DNA of 64,000 nt, taken from positions 1,495,501-1,559,500 of the forward strand of contig NZ_JTDN01000001.1 of the NCBI RefSeq assembly GCF_000802385.1. The letters are read 5' to 3'. A model generated the notes under the pieces. It made no database searches. It saw nothing but the letters and a program-made list of their open reading frames with translations, and was not told the origin of the DNA. The position numbers and the translations under genes were made by a program. This DNA comes from Croceibacterium mercuriale (GTDB taxonomy: Bacteria; Pseudomonadota; Alphaproteobacteria; Sphingomonadales; Sphingomonadaceae). Shown piece by piece: positions 25,808 to 35,107 of the stretch; the stretch's first letter is position 1; every line of letters begins with the position of its first letter.

Positions 25808-28609
25808 ATGTTCGCTCTATTCTACTGCATCCGCGACCAGCACGACTGGCGGCTGCTGGCACTGGCGCTGATCCTGTGTACCGCCACCTGCTGGGCCACG
25901 ATCGCGCTGCTGCGATCCGCCCAGCGCGCCCGCAACCGCACCCGTCGCCGCTGGACCGCCCTGGCCGCCTTGGCTGCCGGCGTGGGTGTCTGGGCGACCC
26001 ACTTCATCGCCATGCTGGGCTACGATCCCGGCGTCGCCACCGGTTACGACATTCTGCCGACCGCCGGCTCGCTCGCCATCGTCACCGGTGCTGCCGGGCT
26101 CGCATTCTGGCTGGCGCTGCGGCTGGGCGGCTGGCGCGGGCCGGTCGCGGGCGGCATCGTGCTGGGCTGCGGCATCGCCGCGATGCACTATACCGGCATG
26201 GTCGCGGTGCAGTTTCCCGGCTGGTTCCGGTTCGATCGGACAGTCGTCGCCACCTCCATCCTGCTGGCGATCGCTCCGCTGGTGCCGGCCTTGCGCCTTG
26301 CGCTGGAGCGGCGCGGGCGCGACAGCGCCGTCGGGGCAGCCCTGCTGGTGGCCGCCGCCATCCTGCTGCTGCACTTCACCGGGATGGCCGCCATCACCGT
26401 GCTGCCGGATGCAGGGCGCGACCTGACGGGCAGTTCCATGCTGCTGTCCGCCATCAGCCTGGGCACGCTGATCGGCGTCGTTGCCAGCGGGTTGCTGGCG
26501 GTGCTGGGCATGGCCACCTGGTTCGCCTCCCGCGCGCGCCTTGCCATCGCCTCGCGCGAACGGGAGTTCTCGCTGCTGGTGCAGTCGGTCCAGGGCCTGG
26601 CGATCTACATGCTGGCACCGGACGGCACGATCTGCTCCTGGAACCGCGGCGCGCGAAGCCTGAAGGGCTACACCGAGGACGAGGCCATCGGTCTGCCGTT
26701 GTCCACCTTCTACCCGCCGGAGGACCGGACCGACACGATCGCCGCCACCCTGGCTGCTGCCGCCGAACTGGGCACGTACAAGACCGAAGGCTGGCGCTGC
26801 CGCAAGGATGGCAGCCGCTTCTGGGCGCATGTCGTGGTGATGGCGATGCGGGACGATACCGGTACGCTGACCGGCTATGCCAAGGTCACGCGTGACATGA
26901 CCCAGTACCGCCAGAACGAGGAGCGGATGGCGGTGCTGACCGCCAACCTCGATACCGCACTGACCAACATGCACCAGGGCCTGTGCCTGTTCGATGCGGA
27001 CGAACGCCTGCTGCTGGCGAACGCGCAGGCGGCGGTCCTCAGCGGGTTTGCGGCGGACACCTTCCGGCCGGGCATCACGCTGACGGACGTGATCCGGCTG
27101 CACGGCGAATTGCGGGATGGTGCACCACCCGCGCCGGCTGTCATCGACCACGCGCTGCAACGTCACCGCCAGTGCTATCGCGATCCTGACGGCGGCATGC
27201 TGGTCTTCCAGTCGCTGAACGATCGCACGCTGTGCATGCGCCATCGCCCGTTGCCCGGCGGCGGCTTCGTGACCACGCTGGAAGACATCACTGAAAGCCG
27301 CCGCGCCGCGGCCCGGATCGAGCACATGGCGCTGCACGATGCGCTGACCGGCCTGCCCAACCGTCCTGGCTTCGCCCAGTCGCTGGACGAGGCACTGGCG
27401 CAGGCCGGCAAGGTCGGCGGGCAACTGGCGGTGATCGGCATCGACCTGGACCGGTTCAAGGAGATCAACGACAATCACGGCCATGCGGCAGGCGACCTGG
27501 TGCTGCGCCAGCTGGGCTATGCCTTCGGCGCCGTGCTGCACGATGGCGAGACGATCGGCCGCATCGGCGGGGATGAGTTTTCCGCCTGCAAGCCGTTTAC
27601 CGACCCCGATGATCTGGCGGAGTTCGTGCGCCGGCTGGAACAGGCGCTGGAGACCCCCGTGATCCTTGGCGAGCAGCGAATCCTGCCCGGTGGCAGCGTC
27701 GGCGTGGCGGTCTATCCGGCGGATGGCACCACTCGCGAAGACCTGATCAACAATGCCGACCTTGCCATGTACCGCGCCAAGGGGACGCTGGGCCAGACCA
27801 CCTGCTTCTACCAGCCCGACATGGACCAGGCCGCCCGCGCGCGGCGGTTCATGGCGAGCGAGCTGCGCGAGGCAGCCGAGCGTGAGGAACTGCGCCTGGT
27901 CTATCAGGTGCAGCGATCCCTGACCGACCACGCCATCACCGGGTACGAGGCGTTGCTGCGCTGGCATCACCCGGTGCTCGGCTGGGTGTCGCCGGTCGAC
28001 TTCATACCGGTGGCGGAGGAATGCGGCGCCATCCTGCCGATCGGCAACTGGGTGCTGCGCACCGCCTGCCGGCAGGCGGCCGAATGGCCCCAACCGTGGC
28101 GCGTGGCGATAAACCTGTCGCCGGTGCAGCTGATGCATGTCGACCTGCCCGCCCTGGTGGCGCAGGCGTTGCTGGAAAGCGGGCTGGCCGCGCACCGGCT
28201 GGAACTGGAGGTGACCGAGAGCGCCGTGATCGGTGACAAGCTGCGGGCGCTGCATGTGCTGCGCCAGATCAAGGCGCTGGGGGTCACCATCGCGATCGAC
28301 GATTTCGGCACCGGCTATTCCTCGCTCGACACGCTGAACTCCTTCCCGTTCGACAAGATCAAGATCGACCGATCCTTTCTGATGGACTCCTCCGCTAGCG
28401 ACCGCGCCCGCGCGATCATCCGCGCGGTGCTGGCACTCGGCCGCAGCCTGGACGTGCCGGTGCTGGCCGAAGGGCTGGAAAGCGCCGACCAGCTCCGGCT
28501 GCTGCGCGCCGAAGGCTGCGATCAGGCGCAGGGCTACTTCTTCGGCCGCCCCGTCCCGCTCGACCATGCGGAGATCACCCGGCAGGAGGCGCTGACCTTG
28601 GCGCATTGA
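25808..28609 (+). CDS. MHYT-PAS-GGDEF-EAL cyclic di-GMP protein
   Basis: 933-residue inner-membrane signalling protein. The N-terminus has the seven-helix MHYT sensor with its repeated motif (ATHFIAML, MHYTGMV and LHFTGMAAI), thought to bind a metal and sense gases such as O2 or NO. Two PAS-type segments follow (about 245-365 and 380-495), then a GGDEF domain with an intact RIGGDEF site, then an EAL domain with YEALLRWHHP and IDDFGTGYSSL. Both the diguanylate cyclase and phosphodiesterase motifs look competent, so net activity cannot be predicted. It has no operon partner, starting 152 bases after purC. Confidence 0.93.
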   Translation: MFALFYCIRDQHDWRLLALALILCTATCWATIALLRSAQRARNRTRRRWTALAALAAGVGVWATHFIAMLGYDPGVATGYDILPTAGSLAIVTGAAGLAFWLALRLGGWRGPVAGGIVLGCGIAAMHYTGMVAVQFPGWFRFDRTVVATSILLAIAPLVPALRLALERRGRDSAVGAALLVAAAILLLHFTGMAAITVLPDAGRDLTGSSMLLSAISLGTLIGVVASGLLAVLGMATWFASRARLAIASREREFSLLVQSVQGLAIYMLAPDGTICSWNRGARSLKGYTEDEAIGLPLSTFYPPEDRTDTIAATLAAAAELGTYKTEGWRCRKDGSRFWAHVVVMAMRDDTGTLTGYAKVTRDMTQYRQNEERMAVLTANLDTALTNMHQGLCLFDADERLLLANAQAAVLSGFAADTFRPGITLTDVIRLHGELRDGAPPAPAVIDHALQRHRQCYRDPDGGMLVFQSLNDRTLCMRHRPLPGGGFVTTLEDITESRRAAARIEHMALHDALTGLPNRPGFAQSLDEALAQAGKVGGQLAVIGIDLDRFKEINDNHGHAAGDLVLRQLGYAFGAVLHDGETIGRIGGDEFSACKPFTDPDDLAEFVRRLEQALETPVILGEQRILPGGSVGVAVYPADGTTREDLINNADLAMYRAKGTLGQTTCFYQPDMDQAARARRFMASELREAAEREELRLVYQVQRSLTDHAITGYEALLRWHHPVLGWVSPVDFIPVAEECGAILPIGNWVLRTACRQAAEWPQPWRVAINLSPVQLMHVDLPALVAQALLESGLAAHRLELEVTESAVIGDKLRALHVLRQIKALGVTIAIDDFGTGYSSLDTLNSFPFDKIKIDRSFLMDSSASDRARAIIRAVLALGRSLDVPVLAEGLESADQLRLLRAEGCDQAQGYFFGRPVPLDHAEITRQEALTLAH

Positions 28610-28651
28610 CGCGGGGCAAGCCGCACATTGCCCGTTCACCGGCGGGCGGGC

Positions 28652-31474
28652 ATGGACGGCGCGATGCTCCGCCTGTCCCCCGCCCTGCTCGCCACCCTGC
28701 TTGCCGCCCTGCCCGTGCTGCCCGCACCCGCCATCGCGCAGGTGTCGGCCATCGCGGCCAGTGACCTGCCGGCCGATCCGGACTGGCGCATCGGCACGTT
28801 GCCGACTGGCCTCACCTTCCTGATCCGCGCCAACGCCACGCCGGCGGTGCAGGGCACCGTGCAGCTGTGGATCGGCAGCGGTTCGCTGGCAGAGCATGAC
28901 GCGGAAGCGGGGCTCGCCCACTTCATCGAACACATGGCCTTCAACGGCTCCACCAACGTGCCCGAAGGGGACATGGTACGCCTGCTCGAACGCGAAGGGC
29001 TGGCCTTCGGCGCGGATACCAACGCCTCCACCGGCTTCGAACAGACGCTCTACCGGCTGGACCTGCCCCGCGCCGATCCCGCTTTGCTGGACACCGCGCT
29101 GATGCTGCTGCGGGAGACCGCGGGCGAGCTGACCTTCGACCCCGCCGCCGTGGACCGGGAACGCGGCGTCGTGCTGGCCGAATTGCGCACGCGCGACACC
29201 TACGCCGCGCGCGAAACGGAGGACGAGTTCGCCTTCCTCTACCCCGGTGCGCGCTTTCCCCACCGCCTGCCGGTCGGCAATGCCGAGGTGCTGCGCACCA
29301 CCACCACGCCGCAGCTGCGTGCGCTGTGGCAGCGGCTTTACCGCCCGGGCAATGCCGCGCTGGTCGTGGTCGGCGACTTTGATCCGGCGGTGGTGGAAGC
29401 GGCAATCCGCGCCCGCTTCGCCGACTGGACCGGCGGTCTGCCAGCAGCCGCGCCGAACGCCGGCCCGGTGCTGCACGACCTTGCCGGCCTGACGCATGTC
29501 CACGCCGATCCGGCCTTGTCGGAGCGGGTCAGCGTGGTCCGCCATGGCCCCTGGACGGAGGAACCCGACAGCACCGCCCGGCGCCGCACCCGGCTGCTGC
29601 GGCAGATCGGCTATGCCATCGTCAACCGCCGGCTGCAGCGGATCGCCAGTGCCGAGGATCCGCCGTTCAAGGCCGCCGGCTTCGGCACGGGAGAGGTGTT
29701 CGGCACCGCCCGCTCCACCCGGCTGATCGTGGACGTGGTGGAGGGCGGCTGGCAGCCCGGCCTTGCCGCCGCGCAGGCCGAATATCGCCGCGCACTGGCC
29801 AGCGGCTTCAGCGATGCGGAACTGGCCGAACAGCTGGCCCAGCTGCGCACCGCGCATGTGCAGGCCGCCGCCGGCGCCACCACCCGCAACCACGCCAGCC
29901 ATGTCGCCTCCGCCCTGGCGCTGCTGGATGACGGCACTGTGCCCACCACCCCGGCCAGCGCCCTCGCCCGCTTCGAAGCTTTCGCACCTTCCATCACCGC
30001 CGCTACCGTCCATGCTGCGCTGCTGGATGATGCCGTCCCGCTGGCCGATCCGCTGATCCGGTGGGAGGGCCGCACGCCACCCGAAGGCGGCACCCAGGCC
30101 CTGCGCGCCGCATGGGACGCCGGCACAGCCGCACCGCTCGCCACCGTGGCGGACGATGCAACGGATGCCTGGGCCTACACCGACTGGGGCACCCCCGGCA
30201 CCATCATCGCCGACAATACCGGTCCGCTGGGCATCCGCACCCTGACCTTTGCCAACGACCTGCGCGTCAACCTGAAGCGCACGGACCTGTCCGCCAACCG
30301 CATCGCCCTGCGGTTGGGCCTCGATGGGGGACGCCTGCTGGACACCGCCGATCGCCCGCTCGGCACCGCGCTGGCCAGCGCGCTGCCCGCCGGCGGGCTG
30401 GGCCGGCACTCGGCCGATGCCCTGCAGTCCCTGTTCGCTGGGCGCACCGTGCAGTTCGGGCTCAGCACGGGGGAGGATCGCTTCACCCTGTCCGCCAGCA
30501 CCACCCCGGCCGATCTCACCCTGCAGCTGCAATTGCTCGCCGCCGCGCTCACCGATCCCGGCTACCGGCCCGAGGGCGAGCAGCAGCACCGCCGCAGCGT
30601 GGCCGACTTCTTCGCCCGGGCCGCCGCCACGCCGGAAGGCACGCTCGCCACGCAGCTGGGCGCAATCCTGTCGGACAACGATCCCCGCTTCTCGCTGCAG
30701 CCCCGTGCGGAACAGGAAGCCGCCTCCTTTGCCGACCTGCGGGCGACCATGGCCGACCGGCTGGCCCGCGGCGCGCTGGAGCTGGCGCTGGTCGGCGACT
30801 TCGACGAGGATCAGGCGATCGCGGCGGTCGCCGCCACGCTGGGCACCCTGCCCGCACGCGAGCCCGACTTCCGCCCCTATGCCGACAACCGCACCCGCAG
30901 CTACACCGCCGATCGCAGCCCGCGCATCCTGCAGCATGACGGTCCTGCCTCGCAGGCACTGCTGCGCCTGTCCTGGCCGACCACGGACGGCGAAGACCAG
31001 CCCACGGCCCTGCGCCTGGAACTGCTTCGCCGCGTGGCCCAGCTAGAGCTGACCGACACGCTGCGCGAGCGGCTGGGCCAGACCTACTCGCCCCAGGCCA
31101 GCGCCAGCCAGTCGCGCACCTGGCCCGGATATGGCGAGTTCGCCCTGTCGGCCGCCATCGCGCCCGATCAGGTGGCCGCCGCCCGCGCAGCCATGCTGGC
31201 CACGATCACCCGGCTGGCCGCCACGCCGATCGACGAGGACGAGCTGCTCCGCGCCCGCCAGCCGCTGCTGCAGCTCTACGCCAATGCGCTGAAGGGCAAT
31301 GCCGGCTGGCTCGGCCTCGCCACCCGCGCGCAGTCCCGGCCGGAGGATATTACCCGCTTCGCGGCCGCGCCCGACCTGATCGCCGCCATCACCCCCGCCG
31401 ACCTGCAAGCCACCGCCGCCCGCTGGCTGGATACCGGGCAGGCGCTGGAGGTGACCGTCCTGCCGCGGCCGTAA
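28652..31474 (+). CDS. Exported M16-family zinc protease (two tandem M16 units)
   Basis: 940-residue insulinase/pitrilysin-type metalloprotease with a signal peptide ([19 protein letters not shown]). The inverted zinc motif H90-F-I-E93-H94 is intact in the first unit, with the downstream glutamate in [11 protein letters not shown] second M16 unit in the C-terminal half (from about residue 520) lacks the zinc motif, as usual for the regulatory half. It would degrade peptides in the periplasm. Either the ATG at 28652 or the one at 28664 could be the start; both keep the signal peptide. A long gap-free antisense frame here is a codon-bias artefact. Confidence 0.9.
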   Translation: MDGAMLRLSPALLATLLAALPVLPAPAIAQVSAIAASDLPADPDWRIGTLPTGLTFLIRANATPAVQGTVQLWIGSGSLAEHDAEAGLAHFIEHMAFNGSTNVPEGDMVRLLEREGLAFGADTNASTGFEQTLYRLDLPRADPALLDTALMLLRETAGELTFDPAAVDRERGVVLAELRTRDTYAARETEDEFAFLYPGARFPHRLPVGNAEVLRTTTTPQLRALWQRLYRPGNAALVVVGDFDPAVVEAAIRARFADWTGGLPAAAPNAGPVLHDLAGLTHVHADPALSERVSVVRHGPWTEEPDSTARRRTRLLRQIGYAIVNRRLQRIASAEDPPFKAAGFGTGEVFGTARSTRLIVDVVEGGWQPGLAAAQAEYRRALASGFSDAELAEQLAQLRTAHVQAAAGATTRNHASHVASALALLDDGTVPTTPASALARFEAFAPSITAATVHAALLDDAVPLADPLIRWEGRTPPEGGTQALRAAWDAGTAAPLATVADDATDAWAYTDWGTPGTIIADNTGPLGIRTLTFANDLRVNLKRTDLSANRIALRLGLDGGRLLDTADRPLGTALASALPAGGLGRHSADALQSLFAGRTVQFGLSTGEDRFTLSASTTPADLTLQLQLLAAALTDPGYRPEGEQQHRRSVADFFARAAATPEGTLATQLGAILSDNDPRFSLQPRAEQEAASFADLRATMADRLARGALELALVGDFDEDQAIAAVAATLGTLPAREPDFRPYADNRTRSYTADRSPRILQHDGPASQALLRLSWPTTDGEDQPTALRLELLRRVAQLELTDTLRERLGQTYSPQASASQSRTWPGYGEFALSAAIAPDQVAAARAAMLATITRLAATPIDEDELLRARQPLLQLYANALKGNAGWLGLATRAQSRPEDITRFAAAPDLIAAITPADLQATAARWLDTGQALEVTVLPRP

Positions 31475-31517
31475 CTCCGCTTCCCTTGCGACGTCGCGCA
31501 AAGTAGCTTCGCGGGTC

Positions 31518-32885
31518 ATGGCCCACATCACGCACCCGCTGCCCGACGCCACGCCCCCGCGCAGCCTGCCGTGGTGGCGGCACCTCTATGTCCAGGTGCT
31601 GATTGCCATCGCTGCCGGCGCCACCCTCGGTCATTTCGTGCCGGAGACCGCGCAGACGCTGAAGCCGCTGGGCGACGGGTTCATCAAGCTGGTGAAGATG
31701 GTCATCGCGCCGGTCATCTTCCTCACCATCGTCACCGGGATCGCCGGCATGCGCGACCTTGCCGCAGTCGGCCGCGTGGCGGCGAAGGCGTTTGCCTACT
31801 TCCTGTTCTTCTCCACCCTGGCGCTGATCGTCGGGCTGCTCGTCGCCAACATCGTCCGCCCGGGCGACGCCCTGCAAGTCGATCCGGCCACCCTCGATGG
31901 CGGCAGCGTCGCGCAATATGCCGAGGCTGCACATCACGGCAGCACGCTCAGCGAGTTCCTGCTCGGCGTCATTCCCGACACCGCCTTGGGCGCCTTCACC
32001 TCCGGCAACATCCTGCAGGTGCTGCTGCTGGCCGTGCTGTTCGGCATCGCACTGGCACTGGTCGGCCCGCGGGGCGACCGCCTGCTGTCCGCGCTGGAGG
32101 ATCTGTCGACCGTCGTGTTCCGGCTGGTGGCCCTGGTCATGCGTGCGGCGCCCATCGGTGCGTTCGGCGCGATGGCCTTCACCATCGGTGCCTACGGCAT
32201 CGGCGCCCTGGCCGGTCTCGCAGGGCTGGTCGCCACCTTCTATCTCACCTCCCTGCTGTTTGTGGGCGTGGTGCTGGGCACCGTGGCGCATCTCGCCGGC
32301 TTCTCGCTCTGGCGGCTGGTGAAATATCTGCGGGCCGAACTGCTGCTGGTGCTGGGCACCTCCTCCAGCGAAAGTGCGCTGCCTTCGCTGATCGAGAAGA
32401 TGGAACGTGCCGGCTGCCCCAAGCAGGTTGTCGGGCTGGTCGTGCCCACCGGCTATTCCTTCAACCTGGACGGCACCAACATCTACATGACCCTGGCCGC
32501 CCTGTTCATCGCGCAGGCCACCGGCGTTGAGCTGAGCTGGGGCGAGCAGGCCCTGCTGCTCGGCGTGGCCATGCTGTCGTCCAAGGGTGCGGCAGGCGTC
32601 ACCGGCGCCGGCTTCATCACGCTCGCCGCCACGCTTTCCATCGTGCCCAGCGTGCCGATCGCCGGCATGGCGCTGATTCTGGGAGTGGACCGCTTCATGT
32701 CCGAATGCCGCAGCCTGACCAACTTCATCGGCAACGCCGTGGCCACCGTGGTGGTCAGCCGCTGGGAAGGCGGCTTCGATGCAGAGCGCTTCCGTGCGGC
32801 CACCAGTGGCGAATTGCCGGCGATGGATGTGCAGGAAGCACGGGACGGTCCGGCCGATCAGCCGACGTCCCCAACCGTCCGCTAA
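31518..32885 (+). CDS. dctA: C4-dicarboxylate:cation symporter DctA
   Basis: 455-residue DAACS-family transporter for succinate, fumarate or malate. Signature segments are [24 protein letters not shown], the serine-rich loop [34 protein letters not shown], and [20 protein letters not shown], all strongly DctA-like. Eight or so membrane spans alternate through the protein. The C-terminus is hydrophilic and ends four bases inside the convergent PAS gene. No DctB/DctD pair is adjacent. The gene lies 43 bases after the M16 protease gene. Confidence 0.93.
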   Translation: MAHITHPLPDATPPRSLPWWRHLYVQVLIAIAAGATLGHFVPETAQTLKPLGDGFIKLVKMVIAPVIFLTIVTGIAGMRDLAAVGRVAAKAFAYFLFFSTLALIVGLLVANIVRPGDALQVDPATLDGGSVAQYAEAAHHGSTLSEFLLGVIPDTALGAFTSGNILQVLLLAVLFGIALALVGPRGDRLLSALEDLSTVVFRLVALVMRAAPIGAFGAMAFTIGAYGIGALAGLAGLVATFYLTSLLFVGVVLGTVAHLAGFSLWRLVKYLRAELLLVLGTSSSESALPSLIEKMERAGCPKQVVGLVVPTGYSFNLDGTNIYMTLAALFIAQATGVELSWGEQALLLGVAMLSSKGAAGVTGAGFITLAATLSIVPSVPIAGMALILGVDRFMSECRSLTNFIGNAVATVVVSRWEGGFDAERFRAATSGELPAMDVQEARDGPADQPTSPTVR

Positions 32886-33532
32886 CAGTCGAGATCACTG
32901 TCCAGCAGGGCCTCCACCGCGCGCATTCCCTGCAAGGTAAGCTGAGGGACGGCCCCACGATATGTCGTCTGTTCGACCAGCATCTTCTGCTCGAGGACCG
33001 CCACCCAGCGATTGACAAGCGGCAGCTGGATTGACGCCAGGCCGCTGATGGTTGCGGCGTCCGGCGTGCGTCCTTCAGCCTCCGCCAGGTAGATCTGCAC
33101 CAGGATCAGCCAGGCATGATCCATGAACAGATCCTCGCCCAATGCCCGCCTGCGCCGCTGGATGCGTGAATCCACCAGCCTTGCGGCCCGCCAAAGACTC
33201 TCCGGATCGTGCTTGAGACCATCCTGCTTGAGCATGTGGATGGTGCCGACCAGGCGCCCGCCATCGCTTCCCTGCAATCGCGAAACCTGGACGTTCGACC
33301 ATATGGCGGAACCGTCCGGACGGACATACCGCTTCCGGATGGTCAGTGGCGCATCGCCGATCCTCAGACTGGCAAGTGCGGTGACGTTGCGCGTGCAGTC
33401 ACCCGGATGTGTCAGGGCCTCGAACCCTATCCCGATAAGCTCGCGTTCCTCGCGTTGCATGATCTCGCAGACCGTGGCGTCAACCGCTAGAAGCGTGCCG
33501 GACCTGTCTGCAAGCGTGTGTCCAAACAACAT
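32882..33532 (-). CDS. PAS-domain protein with a C-terminal helical (possible winged-helix) region
   Basis: 216-residue soluble protein. Residues 5-105 form a PAS/PAC unit ([21 protein letters not shown] ... [20 protein letters not shown]), without an obvious cofactor cysteine. Residues 110-216 are helical and resemble a MarR-like tail: [32 protein letters not shown] reads as a helix-turn-helix with recognition helix. It may be a one-component sensor-regulator. GAGGG lies 11 bases before the ATG. The end overlaps dctA tail to tail by four bases. An AT-rich perfect inverted repeat is found 88 bases upstream. Confidence 0.66.
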   Translation of the reverse strand: MLFGHTLADRSGTLLAVDATVCEIMQREERELIGIGFEALTHPGDCTRNVTALASLRIGDAPLTIRKRYVRPDGSAIWSNVQVSRLQGSDGGRLVGTIHMLKQDGLKHDPESLWRAARLVDSRIQRRRRALGEDLFMDHAWLILVQIYLAEAEGRTPDAATISGLASIQLPLVNRWVAVLEQKMLVEQTTYRGAVPQLTLQGMRAVEALLDSDLDC

Positions 33533-33619
33533 GAACGGGGTACCCTCATACGTTGTCGCGGGAATCGTCAGATGTGTGACTAGTGTTGCGGGCGGTCTAC
33601 CAGCTCACCCGGCATCTTA

Positions 33620-33636
33620 AAACTAACTTTTAGTTT
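33620..33636. promoter_or_regulatory. AT-rich perfect inverted repeat upstream of the PAS gene
   Basis: AAACTA-N5-TAGTTT is a perfect inverted repeat between the PAS gene and the Crp/Fnr remnant, in a locally AT-rich patch. It could be an operator for the PAS-regulator protein or for the lost Crp/Fnr gene. Confidence 0.35.
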
Positions 33637-33683
33637 GCTAACTCCAGAGATGAACCATGAACATAATACCGGTGCCTGATGGT

Positions 33684-33979
33684 TCAGGCAACGTGGTCGA
33701 GATGCAGGTAAAGTTCACTGGAGCCGCAGAGATTGCGCAGGCGCTCTCGCTCCGGAATGCCGACGAACCGCTTCTCGCATACGATCAGGCCGTCAGCCGC
33801 CGGACCCATGAGCGATCGGCTGACATGAACCGACGTCAGGCCAGTAGCATCCGCCAGCTGTTCCTGCGTCATGGGCAGCTGGTAGCCGGAGACAGCAGCA
33901 GACCATCCACGTTAGCCAGATCGCCGGGCATGTGCATGCTGACGATCTGCCGGTCACATCGGGCGCGGGAAACGCTTTC
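33684..33979 (-). pseudogene. Crp/Fnr-family regulator remnant with internal deletion and frameshift
   Basis: Two pieces of one gene are visible. The C-terminal 62 codons (33684-33872) encode a complete Crp-type helix-turn-helix, MTQEQLADATGLTSVHVSRS, and the usual tail FVGIPERERLRNLC. Just upstream, in another frame, a fragment of the sensor domain reads RQIVSMHMPGDLANVDGL, then stops at 33877-33875 soon after the junction. In intact relatives roughly 60-90 residues separate these segments. An in-frame TAG at 33982-33980 blocks the N-terminus. The gene has thus lost its start and its middle and is not expected to make a full regulator. Confidence 0.78.
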
Positions 33980-34205
33980 CTACATTCGACCGGCCGGTTT
34001 ATATCAGCGGCACACAAAGCCTAATGAAGTCAATCACCTGCCGCCTCGATGCGACAACGTCATGTACAGTGTCACCCCTGTCACCCCCTGCCGCACCGCG
34101 CCTGCCTTCCTGCACTGTGCAACCTGTGTCACCCCCTCCCCACTTGCCCCGCCGCGTGACGCGCGATAGGCGCTGCCGCAATCTCTCCAGCACCGGGAAA
34201 CAGCC

Positions 34206-34436
34206 ATGAAGGTCCGCGTCCATGTCAGCCTGAAGCCCGGCGTGCTCGATCCGCAGGGTCGCGCCGTCCACCACGCACTTGAAGGGCTGGGCTTCACCGG
34301 CGTGCAGGATGTGCGGGTCGGCCGCCTGATCGAGCTGGAGGTGGCGGACGACACCACCGATGCCACGCTGGACGACATGTGCCGCCGCCTGCTCGCCAAC
34401 GGTGTGGTCGAGAACTACCGGGTGGAGCGGGTCTGA
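34206..34436 (+). CDS. purS: Phosphoribosylformylglycinamidine synthase subunit PurS
   Basis: 76-residue small subunit of FGAM synthase, which bridges PurL and PurQ and helps channel ammonia. [20 protein letters not shown] and the ending VENYRVERV are standard. The stop shares one base with the purQ ATG (TGATG), so the two are coupled. The 226 bases between the Crp/Fnr remnant and this gene contain no gene; they carry three TGTCACCCC-type words (34070-34135). Confidence 0.95.
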   Translation: MKVRVHVSLKPGVLDPQGRAVHHALEGLGFTGVQDVRVGRLIELEVADDTTDATLDDMCRRLLANGVVENYRVERV

Positions 34437-35107
34437 TGGGCTTGCGCGCCGCGGTCATCACCTTCCCCGGTTCCAATTGCGACCGCGACATGGCCGTGGC
34501 GCTGGAGCAGGTCTCCGGCACGGCGCCCTTGCGTATCTGGCACGGCGATGCCGCCCTGCCCGACCGGCTGGACCTGATCGCGCTGCCGGGTGGCTTCTCC
34601 TATGGCGACTACCTGCGCAGCGGCGCAATGGCCGCAACCAGCCCGATCATGCGTGCGGTGGTGGAAGCCGCCGGCCGCGGCGTGCCCGTGCTGGGCGTGT
34701 GCAACGGCTTCCAGGTGCTGACGGAGGCCGGCCTGCTGCCGGGTGCCCTGCTGCGCAATGCCGGCCAGACTTTCATCTGCCGTACCGTGCCGCTGACCGT
34801 GGAGAACAGCCGCTCGCTGTTCACCGCCGGCTATTCCACCGGGCAGCAGATCCGCATCCCCGTGGCGCATCATGACGGCAACTACTTCGCCGACGAGGAC
34901 ACGCTGGACCGGCTGGAGGGCGAAGGCCGGGTCGCGTTCCGATACGTGCAGACCTGCAACGGATCGCAGCGCGACATCGCCGGCGTGCTGAACGAAGCCG
35001 GCAACGTGCTGGGCATGATGCCCCACCCGGAACGTGCGGTGGAGGACGACCATGGCGGCACGGATGGCCGCGCCCTGTTCGAAGCCGCGATCCGCCAGCT
35101 CGCCTGA
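34436..35107 (+). CDS. purQ: Phosphoribosylformylglycinamidine synthase subunit PurQ
   Basis: 223-residue glutaminase subunit of FGAM synthase. The class I amidotransferase site is complete: nucleophile Cys in [10 protein letters not shown] and the His/Glu pair in [10 protein letters not shown]. The N-terminal [15 protein letters not shown] is typical. Translation is coupled to purS by a one-base overlap. The stop abuts that of the convergent caspase-like gene with no space for a separate terminator. The large subunit purL is not in this window. Confidence 0.97.
   Translation: MGLRAAVITFPGSNCDRDMAVALEQVSGTAPLRIWHGDAALPDRLDLIALPGGFSYGDYLRSGAMAATSPIMRAVVEAAGRGVPVLGVCNGFQVLTEAGLLPGALLRNAGQTFICRTVPLTVENSRSLFTAGYSTGQQIRIPVAHHDGNYFADEDTLDRLEGEGRVAFRYVQTCNGSQRDIAGVLNEAGNVLGMMPHPERAVEDDHGGTDGRALFEAAIRQLA

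Noticed and set aside
25817-30937. A 1,706-codon open frame on the minus strand
   Set aside because: It is antisense to the well-supported GGDEF/EAL and M16 genes. It has low-complexity Gln/Arg/Gly text and no domain. High-GC codon bias creates such frames.
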